The notes beneath the pieces were generated by a model. It did no database searches. It saw only the letters and a list, made by a program, of their open reading frames with translations, and was not told the origin of the DNA. The position numbers and the translations under genes were made by a program. A stretch of 64,000 bases of DNA, taken from the NCBI RefSeq assembly GCF_002072155.1, contig NZ_BDIY01000006.1:62001-126000 (forward strand). The letters are read 5' to 3'. Positions 37,024 through 48,993 of the stretch are shown here, piece by piece. Each line of letters begins with the position of its first letter. Position 1 is the stretch's first letter. This stretch comes from Roseovarius sp. A-2 (lineage in GTDB: Bacteria > Pseudomonadota > Alphaproteobacteria > Rhodobacterales > Rhodobacteraceae).

Positions 37024-37037
37024 TTGATCTGCGTCAA
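37024..37037. promoter_or_regulatory. FNR/FixK/Dnr-type box in the divergent phaC / exporter promoter region
   Basis: TTGATCTGCGTCAA (TTGAT-N4-GTCAA). Toward phaC a TATCAC -10 at 37001-36996 and a start near 36989 place the box centre near -41.5, the class II activator position. Toward the exporter the distance to ATG 37137 is about 106 nt. It may serve both directions. Confidence 0.75.
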
Positions 37038-37136
37038 TGTATGCGCTGTCGCCGATGACTAACTAACGTAAGCGATAAAAAGCGAGCGAAAACGCGCCTG
37101 TTTTTCCGTGTTTGCCCAATGAATAGGATCGAGATC

Positions 37137-38117
37137 ATGAAAAGAACCACATTGGCTGTGGCCGTCCTGTTGATTGCGGTCGGCATTGCCGGTGCCGCGT
37201 GGTGGCAGATATCACAGGGCTCGACCCTTCCGGATGGCATCAGCCGGTCCAATGGGCGGATTGAGGCGGAACGGATTGCCGTTGCGACCAAATTGGCCGG
37301 TCGCGTGGCCGAGGTTCTCGTTGACGAAGGGGATTGGGTCGAAAAAGGGCAACTGATTGCCAAGATGGACACCGCTGATCTTGAGGCAGAGTTGCGTCAG
37401 GCGCAGGCAAGCGTTCTTCAGGCGCAGCAGCAGAAACTCCAGGCCGAAGCCCTGTTGCGGCAGCGCCAATCGGAACTGACCACGGCAAGGGCCGAATTTA
37501 CCCGGGTCGAAAAGCTGGCGGACAGCGGGTTCAACAGTCAGGCGAAACTGGATGCGCAGCGCACCGTTCTGGAGAGCGCGGAAGCCGCCCTTGCAGCCGC
37601 CGAAGCGGGCATTCCGTTGGCCGAGGCGACCATCGCCGCCGCCGAGGCGGCGGTCGCGGGGGTGCAAAGCCTGATCGACGACTCGCACCTTCAAGCGCCG
37701 CGTGCCGGGCGTGTGCAATACGTTCTGGAACATGTCGGCGAAGTCGTGGCGGCAGGCAGCAGCGTTGTTACGCTGACCGACCTGTCGGACATGTATATGA
37801 CGATATTCCTGCCATCGCGTGATGTCGGGCGCTTGGCGATTGGTGCCGAGGCCCGGATCATTCTGGACGCGATTCCCGACTATGTGATCCCCGCCAGCGT
37901 AACATTTGTCGCCAGCACGGCACAGTTCACTCCAAAATCGGTTGAAACCAGCGATGAGCGCGATCAGTTGATGTTTCGCGTCAAGCTGACAATCGCACCC
38001 GAGCTTTTGGCCGAGTATCAGGACCGCGCACGCGGCGGGGTGCCGGGTGTCGGCTATGTGCTGGTCGATGAAAACACGGCCTGGCCGCCGGAGCTTGCGG
38101 TGAGATTGCCACAATGA
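37137..38117 (+). CDS. HlyD-family membrane-fusion protein (YhiI-like)
   Basis: A 326-aa adaptor: N-terminal membrane anchor (MKRTTLAVAVLLIAVGIAGA), lipoyl-like half (RVAEVLVDEGDWVEKGQLIA), an Ala/Glu/Gln-rich helical hairpin (about 85-185) and a second lipoyl/barrel half (LQAPRAGRVQYVLEHVGEVV). It overlaps the following double-ATPase ABC gene (ATGA at 38114-38117), as in the yhiI-rbbA-yhhJ exporter of enterobacteria. ATG 37137 has AGGA at a good distance; ATG 37119 is an alternative. Confidence 0.87.
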   Translation: MKRTTLAVAVLLIAVGIAGAAWWQISQGSTLPDGISRSNGRIEAERIAVATKLAGRVAEVLVDEGDWVEKGQLIAKMDTADLEAELRQAQASVLQAQQQKLQAEALLRQRQSELTTARAEFTRVEKLADSGFNSQAKLDAQRTVLESAEAALAAAEAGIPLAEATIAAAEAAVAGVQSLIDDSHLQAPRAGRVQYVLEHVGEVVAAGSSVVTLTDLSDMYMTIFLPSRDVGRLAIGAEARIILDAIPDYVIPASVTFVASTAQFTPKSVETSDERDQLMFRVKLTIAPELLAEYQDRARGGVPGVGYVLVDENTAWPPELAVRLPQ

Positions 38118-40846
38118 TCCCGTCCCCGGTTGCGACGCTCTCGGCGGTCACGCATCGCTATGGCGGGACTGCGGCCCTTGACGATATCACGCTGGATGTG
38201 CCTGCGGGCTGCATGGCCGGTCTGATTGGCCCGGACGGTGTTGGCAAATCGACGCTTCTGGCCCTGCTGGCGGGGGTTCGGCGGCTTCAAACCGGCGATC
38301 TACGGGTACTGAACGGCGATGTTCGGGATCGCAGGCATCTGCGGGCCTGCAACCACCGTATCGCCTATATGCCGCAGGGTCTGGGGCGTAATCTTTATCC
38401 GACGTTGAGCGTCACCGAGAACCTGGATTTCTTCGGGCGGCTGTTTGCCCAACCGCAGGCCGAGCGCGCCGCCCGGATTGCCGATTTGCTGCGCGCGACC
38501 GGGCTTGACCCGTTCCCGGATCGCCCCGCTGGCAAGCTTTCGGGCGGCATGAAGCAAAAGCTGTCACTTTGTTCGGCGCTTATTCACGATCCTGACCTGT
38601 TGATCCTCGACGAGCCGACGACCGGCGTCGATCCGCTGTCGCGGCAGCAATTCTGGGAACTGATCGACCGTATCCGTCGGCAACGCCCGGAAATGAGCGT
38701 GATCGTGGCAACCGCCTATATGGAAGAGGCCGAACGCTTTGACTGGCTGGCGGCGATGTCGGACGGCAAGGTGATCGCGACCGGATGCCCGGCGCAGATT
38801 CTGGAACAAAGCAACCAGCCAACTCTTGAAGCGGCGTTTATCGCCATGTTGCCAGAGGATGAGCGCCGCGGGCACAGCGAGGTTGTGGTGCCGCCCCGGC
38901 AAGACCTTGGCGGTCCCCCCGCCATTCAGGCCAAGGCCCTGACCCGCAAATTTGGGGATTTTGTTGCGGTCGACCGGGTGAACTTCGAGATCGAGCGCGG
39001 CGAAATCTTCGGGTTTCTGGGCTCGAACGGCTGCGGCAAGACGACGACCATGAAGATGCTGACCGGGTTGCTGCCTGCCAGTTCCGGTGAGGCGCTCCTG
39101 TTTGGCGAGACATTGGATGCGCGCGACATGCGCACCCGCCAGAGGGTTGGCTATATGTCGCAATCCTTTTCGCTTTATAGCGAATTGACCGTGCGCCAGA
39201 ACCTCGATCTGCACGCCGAACTTTACCAGTTGCCAATCGCCAAGCGGGCAGGGCGTGTCACCGAGATGATGGAGACATTCGATCTCGTCGATGTTACCGA
39301 GGTGCGGCCCGACGCCTTGCCGCTTGGCATCCGCCAGCGGCTTCAGCTTGCGGTTGCGATGATCCATTCCCCCGAGGTGCTGATCCTTGACGAGCCGACA
39401 TCAGGTGTCGATCCGGTCGCGCGCGACGCGTTCTGGCAGCATCTGATCGCGCTGTCGCGCAATGACGGGGTGACGATATTCGTCTCCACCCACTTCATGA
39501 ACGAGGCGCAGCGTTGCGACCGGATATCCCTGATGCATGCGGGGCGGGTTCTGAGCGTTGGCACGCCTGCTGAAATCGCGGCGTCCAAGGGCACGGAAAA
39601 CCTGAATGAGGCCTTTGTCAGCTATCTTGAGGACGCCGCCGAAGCCGACGCGCCGACCGGCAAACCCAAGGTGCCAACACTGCCGTCAAAGGCGCAAACC
39701 GGCGATCGCGCGCGGTCTCGCGGTGGTCTGGCGCGCATGTGGGCGTTTGCGCGCCGCGAAACGATGGAAATCCTGCGCGACCGGTTGCGGCTGACCTTTG
39801 CCTTTCTGGGGCCGGTCATTCTGATGCTGACGTTTGGCTATGGCATCTCGTTTGACGTGACCGATCTGCCCTATGCGGTACTGGATCAGGACCAGACCAC
39901 GGAGAGCCGAACCCTTCTCGAAGCATTTTCCGGCTCGCGTTATTTTGAAGAACTCGCCCCGGCAACAAGCGCGACCGAGCTTGCAGCGCGCCTGCGCGAC
40001 GCAGAGATCGCTATTGCCATCGAAATCCCGCCTGACTTTGGTCGGGATCTGTTAGGCGGCAAAACCCCCGAAGTGCGCGCCGCTGTCGATGCCGCAATGC
40101 CGTTTCGGGCGGAAACGACACGCGGCTATCTGCTCGGGTTGGCCCAATCCTATATGGCGGATCAGATCGAGCGCACCTCCGGCGAAGGTGTCGATACGGG
40201 GGCTGCCGATATCGAGACCCGTTTTCGGTATAATCAGGCGTTCAAAAGCGTCGTTGCCATGGTGCCATCGGTGATCATGCTGATGCTTGTTCTCATCCCG
40301 TCGATGATGGCGGCGATGGGCGTCGTGCGCGAAAAAGAGACCGGATCAATCGCCAATTTCCGCTCAACCCCCGTGACGCGGGCAGAGTTTCTTCTGGGCA
40401 AACAGCTGCCCTATGTGGTCATCGCGATGCTTAGCTTTGTGACCCTGTTGATGGTCGCATATGGGGTGTTCAACGTGCCCATAAAGGGCTCTGGCCTGAC
40501 GCTTGTGATCGGCACCTTTCTCTATGTTCTGGCGACGACCGGTTTCGGGGTTCTGGTCTCGACCTTCACCAAAACGCAGGTCGCGGCCACCTTTGCCACA
40601 GCGATCATCGCCATCATTCCGGCGGTCAATTTCTCGGGGCTTCTGGTTCCGGTCTCCTCGCTTTCGGGCAGCGGGCAGATGATCGGGCTAAGCTTTCCGT
40701 CGGGTTGGTATCAACAGATTAGCGTTGGCACATTCACCAAGGATCTGGGGTTCGCGGAGCTTTGGCAAAACCATCTCGCCCTGGCAGGCTTTGCCGTTTT
40801 CTTTGTCGTGGTGTCGATCCTTGCCCTTAGCAAACAGGAACCCTGA
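38114..40846 (+). CDS. RbbA-like ABC transporter: two ATPase domains fused to an ABC-2 permease
   Basis: A 910-aa fusion. ATPase 1: Walker A GPDGVGKSTLLALL (about 36-49), signature LSGGMKQKLSLCSAL, Walker B LLILDEPTTGVD. ATPase 2: Walker A GSNGCGKTTTMKML (about 303-316), a divergent signature LPLGIRQRLQLAVAM and Walker B VLILDEPTSGVD. The C-terminal part (about 545-905) has an ABC-2 permease with six membrane segments. The layout matches RbbA, described both as a ribosome-associated ATPase and as an exporter component. The substrate is not predictable. Confidence 0.9.
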   Translation: MIPSPVATLSAVTHRYGGTAALDDITLDVPAGCMAGLIGPDGVGKSTLLALLAGVRRLQTGDLRVLNGDVRDRRHLRACNHRIAYMPQGLGRNLYPTLSVTENLDFFGRLFAQPQAERAARIADLLRATGLDPFPDRPAGKLSGGMKQKLSLCSALIHDPDLLILDEPTTGVDPLSRQQFWELIDRIRRQRPEMSVIVATAYMEEAERFDWLAAMSDGKVIATGCPAQILEQSNQPTLEAAFIAMLPEDERRGHSEVVVPPRQDLGGPPAIQAKALTRKFGDFVAVDRVNFEIERGEIFGFLGSNGCGKTTTMKMLTGLLPASSGEALLFGETLDARDMRTRQRVGYMSQSFSLYSELTVRQNLDLHAELYQLPIAKRAGRVTEMMETFDLVDVTEVRPDALPLGIRQRLQLAVAMIHSPEVLILDEPTSGVDPVARDAFWQHLIALSRNDGVTIFVSTHFMNEAQRCDRISLMHAGRVLSVGTPAEIAASKGTENLNEAFVSYLEDAAEADAPTGKPKVPTLPSKAQTGDRARSRGGLARMWAFARRETMEILRDRLRLTFAFLGPVILMLTFGYGISFDVTDLPYAVLDQDQTTESRTLLEAFSGSRYFEELAPATSATELAARLRDAEIAIAIEIPPDFGRDLLGGKTPEVRAAVDAAMPFRAETTRGYLLGLAQSYMADQIERTSGEGVDTGAADIETRFRYNQAFKSVVAMVPSVIMLMLVLIPSMMAAMGVVREKETGSIANFRSTPVTRAEFLLGKQLPYVVIAMLSFVTLLMVAYGVFNVPIKGSGLTLVIGTFLYVLATTGFGVLVSTFTKTQVAATFATAIIAIIPAVNFSGLLVPVSSLSGSGQMIGLSFPSGWYQQISVGTFTKDLGFAELWQNHLALAGFAVFFVVVSILALSKQEP

Positions 40847-40847
40847 G

Positions 40848-41969
40848 ATGCGGCAATGGCTGTCCAACATCTACCGGCTCGGTCTCAAAGAGCTTCGCAG
40901 CCTGCGGGCCGATCCGGTTCTGCTGTTCCTGATTGCCTATGTCTTCAGCTTTGCGGTCTATGCAGTTGCGACCGGGGCCAAGCTTGAGGTGATCAATGCC
41001 TCGGTGGCCTATGTCGATCTTGACCGCTCTGACCTGAGCGGGCGGATTGTCGGGGCGATCCTGCCGCCGGAATTTGACACCCCGCAGGAAATCGCAGCCT
41101 CGGATGTTAATCGCGTCATGAACGATGGCAGCTATGTTTTCGTGCTGTCCTTTCCGCCGCGCTTCGAGGCAGACGTGATCGCCGGATTGCAGCCGTCCTT
41201 GCAGTTGAACGTGGATGCCACGGCGATGGTGCAGGCCGGGAACGGGTCTGTTTTCCTTCAGGAAATCATTGCCACCGAAATCACCAAATTCGTGGCAGGC
41301 GACGACACATCGAGCACGCTGCCGATAAATTTGATCGTCACGGCACAGTTCAATCCAAACCTGCAATCGACATGGTTTTCCTCTGTGATGCAGGTGATCA
41401 ACAACGTCACGATCCTGGCAATTCTGCTGACCGGCGCGGCCCTGATCCGCGAGCGCGAACACGGAACGATCGAGCATTTGCTGGTCATGCCGGTCACGCC
41501 GTCCGAGATCATGCTGGCCAAGATCTGGGCCAATGGCCTGGCGATCATTGTCGCCGCCGTCTTGTCGCTTTGGCTGGTGGTGCAGGGCATCCTGGGGGTG
41601 CCAATTGCCGGATCGCTCACGCTTTTCGTGACGGGTACGGTGCTCTATCTGGTGTCGGTTACAGGGCTTGGCATTCTGTTGGCAACCTTCACGACCTCGA
41701 TGTCACAGTTCGGTTTGCTGGCCCTGCCGGTGCTGGTGGTCATGAATCTGCTCTCGGGCAGCACCACCCCGATGGAGAGCATTCCGGGCTGGCTTCAAAC
41801 CGTCATGCAGATCGCGCCATCCACGCATTTCGTGTCCTTCTCACAGGCCATCCTCTATCGCGGCGCCGGTCTGCAAACCGTCTGGCCGGATATGCTTGTG
41901 ATGATCGGGCTGGGCGGCGTCTTTTTCACCATCGCGCTATTGCGGTTTCGTCAAACCATGTCGGCCTGA
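40848..41969 (+). CDS. ABC-2 permease (YhhJ-like)
   Basis: A 373-aa ABC-2 transporter permease: one N-terminal membrane segment (about 24-44), an extracytoplasmic domain and five C-terminal segments including the typical EHLLVMPVTPSEIMLAKIW motif. It starts one nt after the RbbA-like stop and completes the adaptor-double ATPase/permease-permease set. The open frame extends back into the previous gene, but ATG 40848 is the sensible start. Confidence 0.88.
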   Translation: MRQWLSNIYRLGLKELRSLRADPVLLFLIAYVFSFAVYAVATGAKLEVINASVAYVDLDRSDLSGRIVGAILPPEFDTPQEIAASDVNRVMNDGSYVFVLSFPPRFEADVIAGLQPSLQLNVDATAMVQAGNGSVFLQEIIATEITKFVAGDDTSSTLPINLIVTAQFNPNLQSTWFSSVMQVINNVTILAILLTGAALIREREHGTIEHLLVMPVTPSEIMLAKIWANGLAIIVAAVLSLWLVVQGILGVPIAGSLTLFVTGTVLYLVSVTGLGILLATFTTSMSQFGLLALPVLVVMNLLSGSTTPMESIPGWLQTVMQIAPSTHFVSFSQAILYRGAGLQTVWPDMLVMIGLGGVFFTIALLRFRQTMSA

Positions 41970-41999
41970 ATCTGGATACCACGACTCGCTGTTCGCCTA

Positions 42000-42013
42000 T
42001 TGATGCAGGTCAA
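42000..42013 (+). promoter_or_regulatory. FNR/FixK/Dnr-type box upstream of the N-ATPase operon
   Basis: TTGATGCAGGTCAA (TTGAT-N4-GTCAA). A TTAATT hexamer at 42034-42039 could act as -10, about one class II spacing downstream of the box centre. It precedes the small ORF and the atpD gene and follows the exporter gene by 30 nt. Confidence 0.74.
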
Positions 42014-42112
42014 TGCCGCAAGGATTTTTCCTGTTAATTCTCTCTTACCGAAAATGCGGATCAGTCATCGCTTTTGGGGGGTGTTGGCATGCCAAGCAGA
42101 AGGGAGAGTTTC

Positions 42113-44122
<2,010 letters not shown>

Positions 44123-44126
<4 letters not shown>

Positions 44127-44410
44127 CGCCCAAACCCGACAAATCCACCGAGGACATCGCGCGTCAGGCCAGGCGGATGAAATCGACACGCGACAATCCG
44201 GGGCCAAGCCCGTTGCGCGGTATCGGCACATTCGGAATGATCGGCTGGTCAATCGCCGTGCCGACGGTTGGCGGGGCATTTCTCGGCCTCTGGCTTGACC
44301 GTGTGGCGCCGCAGGGGTTTTCATGGACCATCGCCCTGATCCTTGGCGGCGTGGTGCTGGGCGCGTTCATTGCCGCGTCATGGATCAACAAGGAAGGGGG
44401 CGACAAATGA
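44123..44410 (+). CDS. atpQ: AtpQ, AtpI-like N-ATPase accessory membrane protein
   Basis: A 95-aa protein with a charged N-terminus and two membrane segments (GMIGWSIAVPTVGGAFLGLW and IALILGGVVLGAFIAASWI). It is the AtpI-like small protein found at this place in N-ATPase operons; AtpI-type proteins help assemble the c-ring. It overlaps both neighbours. Confidence 0.85.
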
Positions 44411-44706
44411 TCGCGATTGACTGGACTGCGCTGGTTCTGGGCGGGGCCTCTGGCCTCGTCATGGGGGGGCTTTTCTTTGTCGGGCTGGCCCTGGGAATGC
44501 GGCTGGCATTGCGCAGCGTGAGCCCGGTCAAACTCCTGACGCTGAGTGCGGCGGTGCGGATCGCGGCCTTGCTCGGTGTGGGATGGGTTGTGATCGGGCA
44601 GGGCGGGCCATGGGCCGCGCTTGGCTATGCCATCGCGTTCCTTGTGGTGCGCATCATCGCTACGACCATCGCCCGTGTCGGGGCGCCCGCAGGTCGCGCA
44701 TCATGA
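44407..44706 (+). CDS. atpR: AtpR, N-ATPase-specific membrane protein
   Basis: A 99-aa hydrophobic protein with about three membrane segments. Its location between atpQ and atpB and the segment GGASGLVMGGLFFVGLALGM followed by an arginine fit AtpR, a subunit unique to N-ATPase operons that is thought to interact with the c-ring. ATG 44407 overlaps the atpQ stop (ATGA). Confidence 0.85.
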   Translation: MIAIDWTALVLGGASGLVMGGLFFVGLALGMRLALRSVSPVKLLTLSAAVRIAALLGVGWVVIGQGGPWAALGYAIAFLVVRIIATTIARVGAPAGRAS

Positions 44707-45398
44707 ACCTTACGCCGGATCAGATCGTCATGTTTGACGCTTGGGGCGTGCCGATCAATGCCACCATCTTCTATACTTGGATCGTGATGGGCCTTTTGAC
44801 CGTCGCCTCGATGCTGATCACCCGCAACCTGCGCGCCGATGTGCCGCCGGACCGCTGGCGCACGATGCTGGAGGTGATCGTGCAGGGCATTCAGGGCCAG
44901 ATCGAAGAAATCGCCCAAGGCCCGTCGCGGCACCTGTTGTATTTTTCCGGGACGCTGTTTTTGTTTGTCGCGCTGTCGAACCTGCTGCTGGTCATTCCGG
45001 GGTTCCGGCCGCCGACATCCTCCTTGTCGACGACGACCGCCCTGGCGATTTCCGTGTTGATCGCGGTGCCGCTTTTCGGCGTAAGCAGCCGCGGCCTTGG
45101 CGGTTATCTCAAGACCTATCTGCAACCATCGCCGATCATGCTGCCGTTCAACATCATCTCGGAATTCTCGCGCGGTATCTCGCTCGCCATTCGTCTTTAC
45201 GGCAACATCATGAGCGGTGCCGTTATCGCGGCGATCCTGCTTGGCGTCGCGCCATTCTTCTTTCCCGTGGTGATGGATGTGCTCGGGCTTCTGACCGGCA
45301 TGATCCAGGCCTATATCTTCGCGATCCTGGCAACGGTCTATATCTCAAGTGCCACCGCGACCCCATCACTCCCGCTTTCCGAAAAGGACAATCCATGA
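44703..45398 (+). CDS. atpB: N-type ATPase subunit a
   Basis: The 231-aa stator membrane subunit with five to six membrane segments. The essential arginine is in EFSRGISLAIRLYGNIMSG, on the helix facing the c-ring. The C-terminal QAYIFAILATVYISSA is also conserved. It overlaps atpR and atpE by 4 nt. Confidence 0.93.
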   Translation: MNLTPDQIVMFDAWGVPINATIFYTWIVMGLLTVASMLITRNLRADVPPDRWRTMLEVIVQGIQGQIEEIAQGPSRHLLYFSGTLFLFVALSNLLLVIPGFRPPTSSLSTTTALAISVLIAVPLFGVSSRGLGGYLKTYLQPSPIMLPFNIISEFSRGISLAIRLYGNIMSGAVIAAILLGVAPFFFPVVMDVLGLLTGMIQAYIFAILATVYISSATATPSLPLSEKDNP

Positions 45399-45682
45399 CC
45401 GATCTTGGTATCATTGCAGGCGTTTCAATCTTCACGGCGGGCCTTACGGTTGCGTTCGGCGCCATCGGCCCGGCCTTGGGGGAAGGGCGCGCGGCCTCGG
45501 CGGCGCTGAGCGCGATTGCACAACAGCCTGACGCGGGCCCAACCATTTCGCGGACCCTCTTCGTCAGCCTTGCGATGATCGAATCCACGGCGATCTATTG
45601 CTTTGTCGTCGCGATGATCCTGATCTTCGCAAACCCGTTCTGGACTGCGGCGGTGGAAGCGGCGCAGGCGGCGGGCGGCTGA
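45395..45682 (+). CDS. atpE: N-type ATPase subunit c, two-carboxylate type
   Basis: A 95-aa c subunit with two membrane helices joined by the loop QQPDAGPT. Helix 2 has the ion-binding Glu followed by Ser-Thr and a Tyr four residues later (MIESTAIYCF), the set used in Na+-binding c subunits. Helix 1 has a Glu (GPALGEGRAAS) where the Ilyobacter Na+ type has Gln, so each c subunit carries two carboxylates. Ion choice (Na+ or H+) cannot be settled by eye. Confidence 0.93.
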   Translation: MTDLGIIAGVSIFTAGLTVAFGAIGPALGEGRAASAALSAIAQQPDAGPTISRTLFVSLAMIESTAIYCFVVAMILIFANPFWTAAVEAAQAAGG

Positions 45683-45685
45683 GCG

Positions 45686-46456
45686 ATGTCGATCGACTGG
45701 ATCACCGTCGCGGCGCAGATCGCCAACTTTCTGGTGCTGGTCTGGCTTTTGAAGCGGTTCCTCTACCGGCCCATTCTGGATGGCATCGACGCCCGCGAGG
45801 CCGAAATCGCCACCCGGATGCAGGAAGCGGAGCGAGAGAAAGACAAGGCGGCCGCCATCGAGGCGGAGTATCATGACAAGGTTCGCGCGCTGCATGTCGC
45901 GCAGTCCGAGATGACCGAAACGGTGCAAAAACAGGCCGAGGAACAGCGCGATGCGTTGCTGGCAGAGGCGCAGCAGCGCATGGAGCGCGAACACGCGAAC
46001 TGGCGGGCGCATCTTGACGATGAGGCGCATAAATACACCGCCCAGATGCACCACGTCGGGGCAAGCGCGCTTTTGTCGTTGACCCGCAAGGCGTTGAGCG
46101 ACCTTGCCGATGAGACGCTGGAGGCGCGCATCGCGCATCACCTTGTCGAAAAGATCAAGCCGATGGCCGCAGATCTAACCCGCGCCGCAGGGCAGGCGAG
46201 GGCAGCGACGATTACAAGCCATGACCCGTTGCCACCAGCGGCACAGCAAGCCGTGAGCGGCGAATTGAACGCCCTGTTTCCGGATGTCTCGGTAAGGTTC
46301 GAGAGCGACCCGGAGCAGGCGCCGGGCCTGATGCTGCGCATCGGCGGCGCGCAGGTGGCCTGGACGGTCGAGTCCTACATCGACGGGCTGGACGCGATGA
46401 TTTCGGAAAAACTGGCCAAGGGCACCGAGTTGAAGGCGCACGACCATGAGCGGTGA
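45686..46456 (+). CDS. atpF: N-type ATPase subunit b
   Basis: A 256-aa b subunit, longer than usual (about 160), as expected in N-ATPases, where no separate delta gene exists. N-terminal anchor [21 protein letters not shown], then a long charged coiled-coil (about 30-150), and a C-terminal region (about 165-256) that may stand in for delta. It overlaps atpA by 11 nt. Confidence 0.9.
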   Translation: MSIDWITVAAQIANFLVLVWLLKRFLYRPILDGIDAREAEIATRMQEAEREKDKAAAIEAEYHDKVRALHVAQSEMTETVQKQAEEQRDALLAEAQQRMEREHANWRAHLDDEAHKYTAQMHHVGASALLSLTRKALSDLADETLEARIAHHLVEKIKPMAADLTRAAGQARAATITSHDPLPPAAQQAVSGELNALFPDVSVRFESDPEQAPGLMLRIGGAQVAWTVESYIDGLDAMISEKLAKGTELKAHDHER

Positions 46457-47984
46457 AACCAGCGACATCGGCGCCAATCCCGAGGGCCTGTTGCAGGCGC
46501 TTCTCGACAACCCCGCGCCCGGCCCCCACCTGAGCGAGATCGGGCAGGTCGCCGAAGTGGCCGACGGCATCGCCATCGTCACCGGGCTGGAACGTGCCCT
46601 GTCCGACGAGCTGTTGCGCTTTGAAAGCGGCGTCCAGGGCATCGTCCTTGATCTGGAGCCGGGGCGCCTTGGCGTTGTCCTTCTGGGGCCGTCCGAGCGT
46701 GTTGCCGTCGGCACAGGCGTTGCGCGCACCCATAAGGTGGTGAGCGCCAAGGTCGGTCCGGCGCTTCTGGGCCGGGTCGTGGATGCGCTTGGCAATCCGC
46801 AGGATGGCAAGGGCGCGATCAAGGTCGAGGCGATGCAACCCGTCGAGGCCGAGGCGCCCGAAATTCTTGACCGCAAGGCGATCACCCGCCCTCTGGCCAC
46901 CGGGATCAAGACGGTTGATGCGGCGGTGCCCATCGGGCTTGGGCAACGCCAACTTGTGATCGGGGACAGGCAAACCGGCAAGACATCCCTGGCGGTGGAT
47001 GCGATCCTCAACCAGAAATCCACCGATGTGACGTGCATCTATTGCGCGATCGGGCAACGCGGCGATGCGGTGGCCAAGGTGATCGGGGCGATCACCGACG
47101 GTGGTATGCTGGGGCGCACGGTCATCATGTCCGCTGGTGACGAAGAGGCCGCCGGGCTGGCCTATATCGCGCCCTATGCGGCGCTGAGCATGGCCGAATA
47201 CTTCGCCGCTCAGGGCCGCGATGTGCTGGTGGTTCTGGATGATCTGACGCATCATGCGCGCTCCTACCGGGAGTTGTCGCTGTTGCTGCGCCGCCCGCCG
47301 GGGCGCGAGGCGTTTCCCGGCGATATCTTCTATATCCACGCGCGGTTGCTGGAGCGCGCCGGACAGTTCACCGAGGCCGCTGGCGGCGGGTCGATTACCG
47401 TGCTTCCGGTTGTCGAAACCCAGGCCGAAAACCTGTCGGCCTATATCCCGACCAACCTGATCTCGATCACCGACGGGCAGATCTATCTGTCGCCGCGTCT
47501 GGTGCGCAAAAACCAGTTTCCCGCAGTCGATCTTGGCGTGTCGGTCAGCCGTGTCGGCGGCAAGGCGCAAAGCCGCGCGTTCCGCTCGGTGGCGGGCAAC
47601 CTGCGCGTCACCCTGTCGCAATTCGAAGAGTTGGAGGATTTCGCCAGGTTCGGCACCCGTCTTGACGATGCGACCCGCGCACGGCTGACCCGCGGCGCGG
47701 CGGTGCGCGCCTCCCTGCGACAGGCCGAGCGCGACCCCATTCCGGCGGTCGAACAACTTGCCGTTCTTGTCGCGGCGATGGACGGGCAGCTTGACGGGTT
47801 GAGCGAGGCGGAGACCTTTGCCGTGATGGCCGCGATCCGAACGGCCGCGGCGCGCGATCTGGGCGAGATTGCGGAAAAAATCGCGCAGAACGACCCCTTG
47901 GACGACGACGCCCGTGCCCGTATGGTGGCCCTCGGCCAACAGGCCCGAAGAACACTGGGGGAGCGGCATGGCGCAAACCCTTGA
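46446..47984 (+). CDS. atpA: N-type ATPase alpha subunit
   Basis: The non-catalytic nucleotide-binding alpha subunit (512 aa). P-loop [16 protein letters not shown] (about 178-193), signature region around [22 protein letters not shown], and SRVGGKAQ. It overlaps atpF and the atpG start. Confidence 0.95.
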   Translation: MSGETSDIGANPEGLLQALLDNPAPGPHLSEIGQVAEVADGIAIVTGLERALSDELLRFESGVQGIVLDLEPGRLGVVLLGPSERVAVGTGVARTHKVVSAKVGPALLGRVVDALGNPQDGKGAIKVEAMQPVEAEAPEILDRKAITRPLATGIKTVDAAVPIGLGQRQLVIGDRQTGKTSLAVDAILNQKSTDVTCIYCAIGQRGDAVAKVIGAITDGGMLGRTVIMSAGDEEAAGLAYIAPYAALSMAEYFAAQGRDVLVVLDDLTHHARSYRELSLLLRRPPGREAFPGDIFYIHARLLERAGQFTEAAGGGSITVLPVVETQAENLSAYIPTNLISITDGQIYLSPRLVRKNQFPAVDLGVSVSRVGGKAQSRAFRSVAGNLRVTLSQFEELEDFARFGTRLDDATRARLTRGAAVRASLRQAERDPIPAVEQLAVLVAAMDGQLDGLSEAETFAVMAAIRTAAARDLGEIAEKIAQNDPLDDDARARMVALGQQARRTLGERHGANP

Positions 47985-48921
47985 GACGCTCGCGCGGCGC
48001 ACAACCAGCATGCAGGGCATCCGCAGCATGGTTCACACCATGAAGACGCTGTCTGTCATAAATTCCGCGCCCTATGAACATGCGGCCCGCGCCATCGAGG
48101 CCTATCACGACACGGTGCTTGAGGGGCTGCATGCCTTCCTGTCGCAGTCGGGGCCAATCCATACAGAGACGCCCGGCGCGGGCGCGCGGGTCATGGTGGT
48201 GTTCGGCTCCGATCACGGCTTGTGCGGGAACTATAACGAGGCGCTTGCCGGGCATGTCGGGCGCCACATCAACGCCGATGCAGGCCGCGCCACAACCGTT
48301 CTTTGTGTCGGGGCGCAGATGGCGGATGCGCTCGCCGATCTGGGGCTCAGGGTGAAAAGGACGTTTTTTCCGCCCGCCTCTGTCGATGGGATCGGGCGGC
48401 TGGCGAACCTTCTGACGCAAAAGCTCGACGATATCCGGCGTGATAGCCACCCCCATGACGTTGCTGTCTCTCTCGCCTATTTTGCGCGCGGCGAAGGCGG
48501 AACGCAGGCCGCCGAAATCGCGGCATTGCTGCCGCTCGATCCTGCACTCATCGCCGAGCTTCAGGCAAAGCCATGGGTCTCACGCAGCCTGCCGTATTTT
48601 TCGATGCCTCGGGGTGACCTTTTCATGTCATTGATCCGGGGGTATTTGTTCGCAAGCCTGTTTCGGGCCTCGGCCGAGGCGCTGGTCACGGAGAATGCCG
48701 CGCGGCTGGCGCTCATGCAGCAGGCGGAACAATCGGTCGATGAGCAGCTTGAAGAGCTGAAATCCGAAACCCGCGCTTTGCGTCAATCTGAAATAACGAC
48801 AGAATTGCTTGATGTGATCATCGGTTTTGAGGCCTTGAAGAAAGACAAAAGGTCGAAAACAGCCACCAGTCAGAAACAGGAAACGAAAGGAACTCCCTTA
48901 CGATCTTCTTCGGCATCATGA
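47968..48921 (+). CDS. atpG: N-type ATPase gamma subunit
   Basis: A 317-aa rotor subunit. The N-terminal helix [20 protein letters not shown] and C-terminal helix ([18 protein letters not shown]) form the coiled coil; the middle has the Rossmann-like domain ([19 protein letters not shown]). It is the last gene of the operon. The tail after ~residue 290 is Lys/Ser/Thr-rich and unusual in composition. The frame starts inside atpA, but ATG 47968 is the family start. Confidence 0.92.
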   Translation: MAQTLETLARRTTSMQGIRSMVHTMKTLSVINSAPYEHAARAIEAYHDTVLEGLHAFLSQSGPIHTETPGAGARVMVVFGSDHGLCGNYNEALAGHVGRHINADAGRATTVLCVGAQMADALADLGLRVKRTFFPPASVDGIGRLANLLTQKLDDIRRDSHPHDVAVSLAYFARGEGGTQAAEIAALLPLDPALIAELQAKPWVSRSLPYFSMPRGDLFMSLIRGYLFASLFRASAEALVTENAARLALMQQAEQSVDEQLEELKSETRALRQSEITTELLDVIIGFEALKKDKRSKTATSQKQETKGTPLRSSSAS

Positions 48922-48993
48922 TTCCTGCCGCTCTGGCCGGATGAATCGTGCCGGGTTTGTCGCAGACCATCAGCTTACGTAAGGATGATGGTT

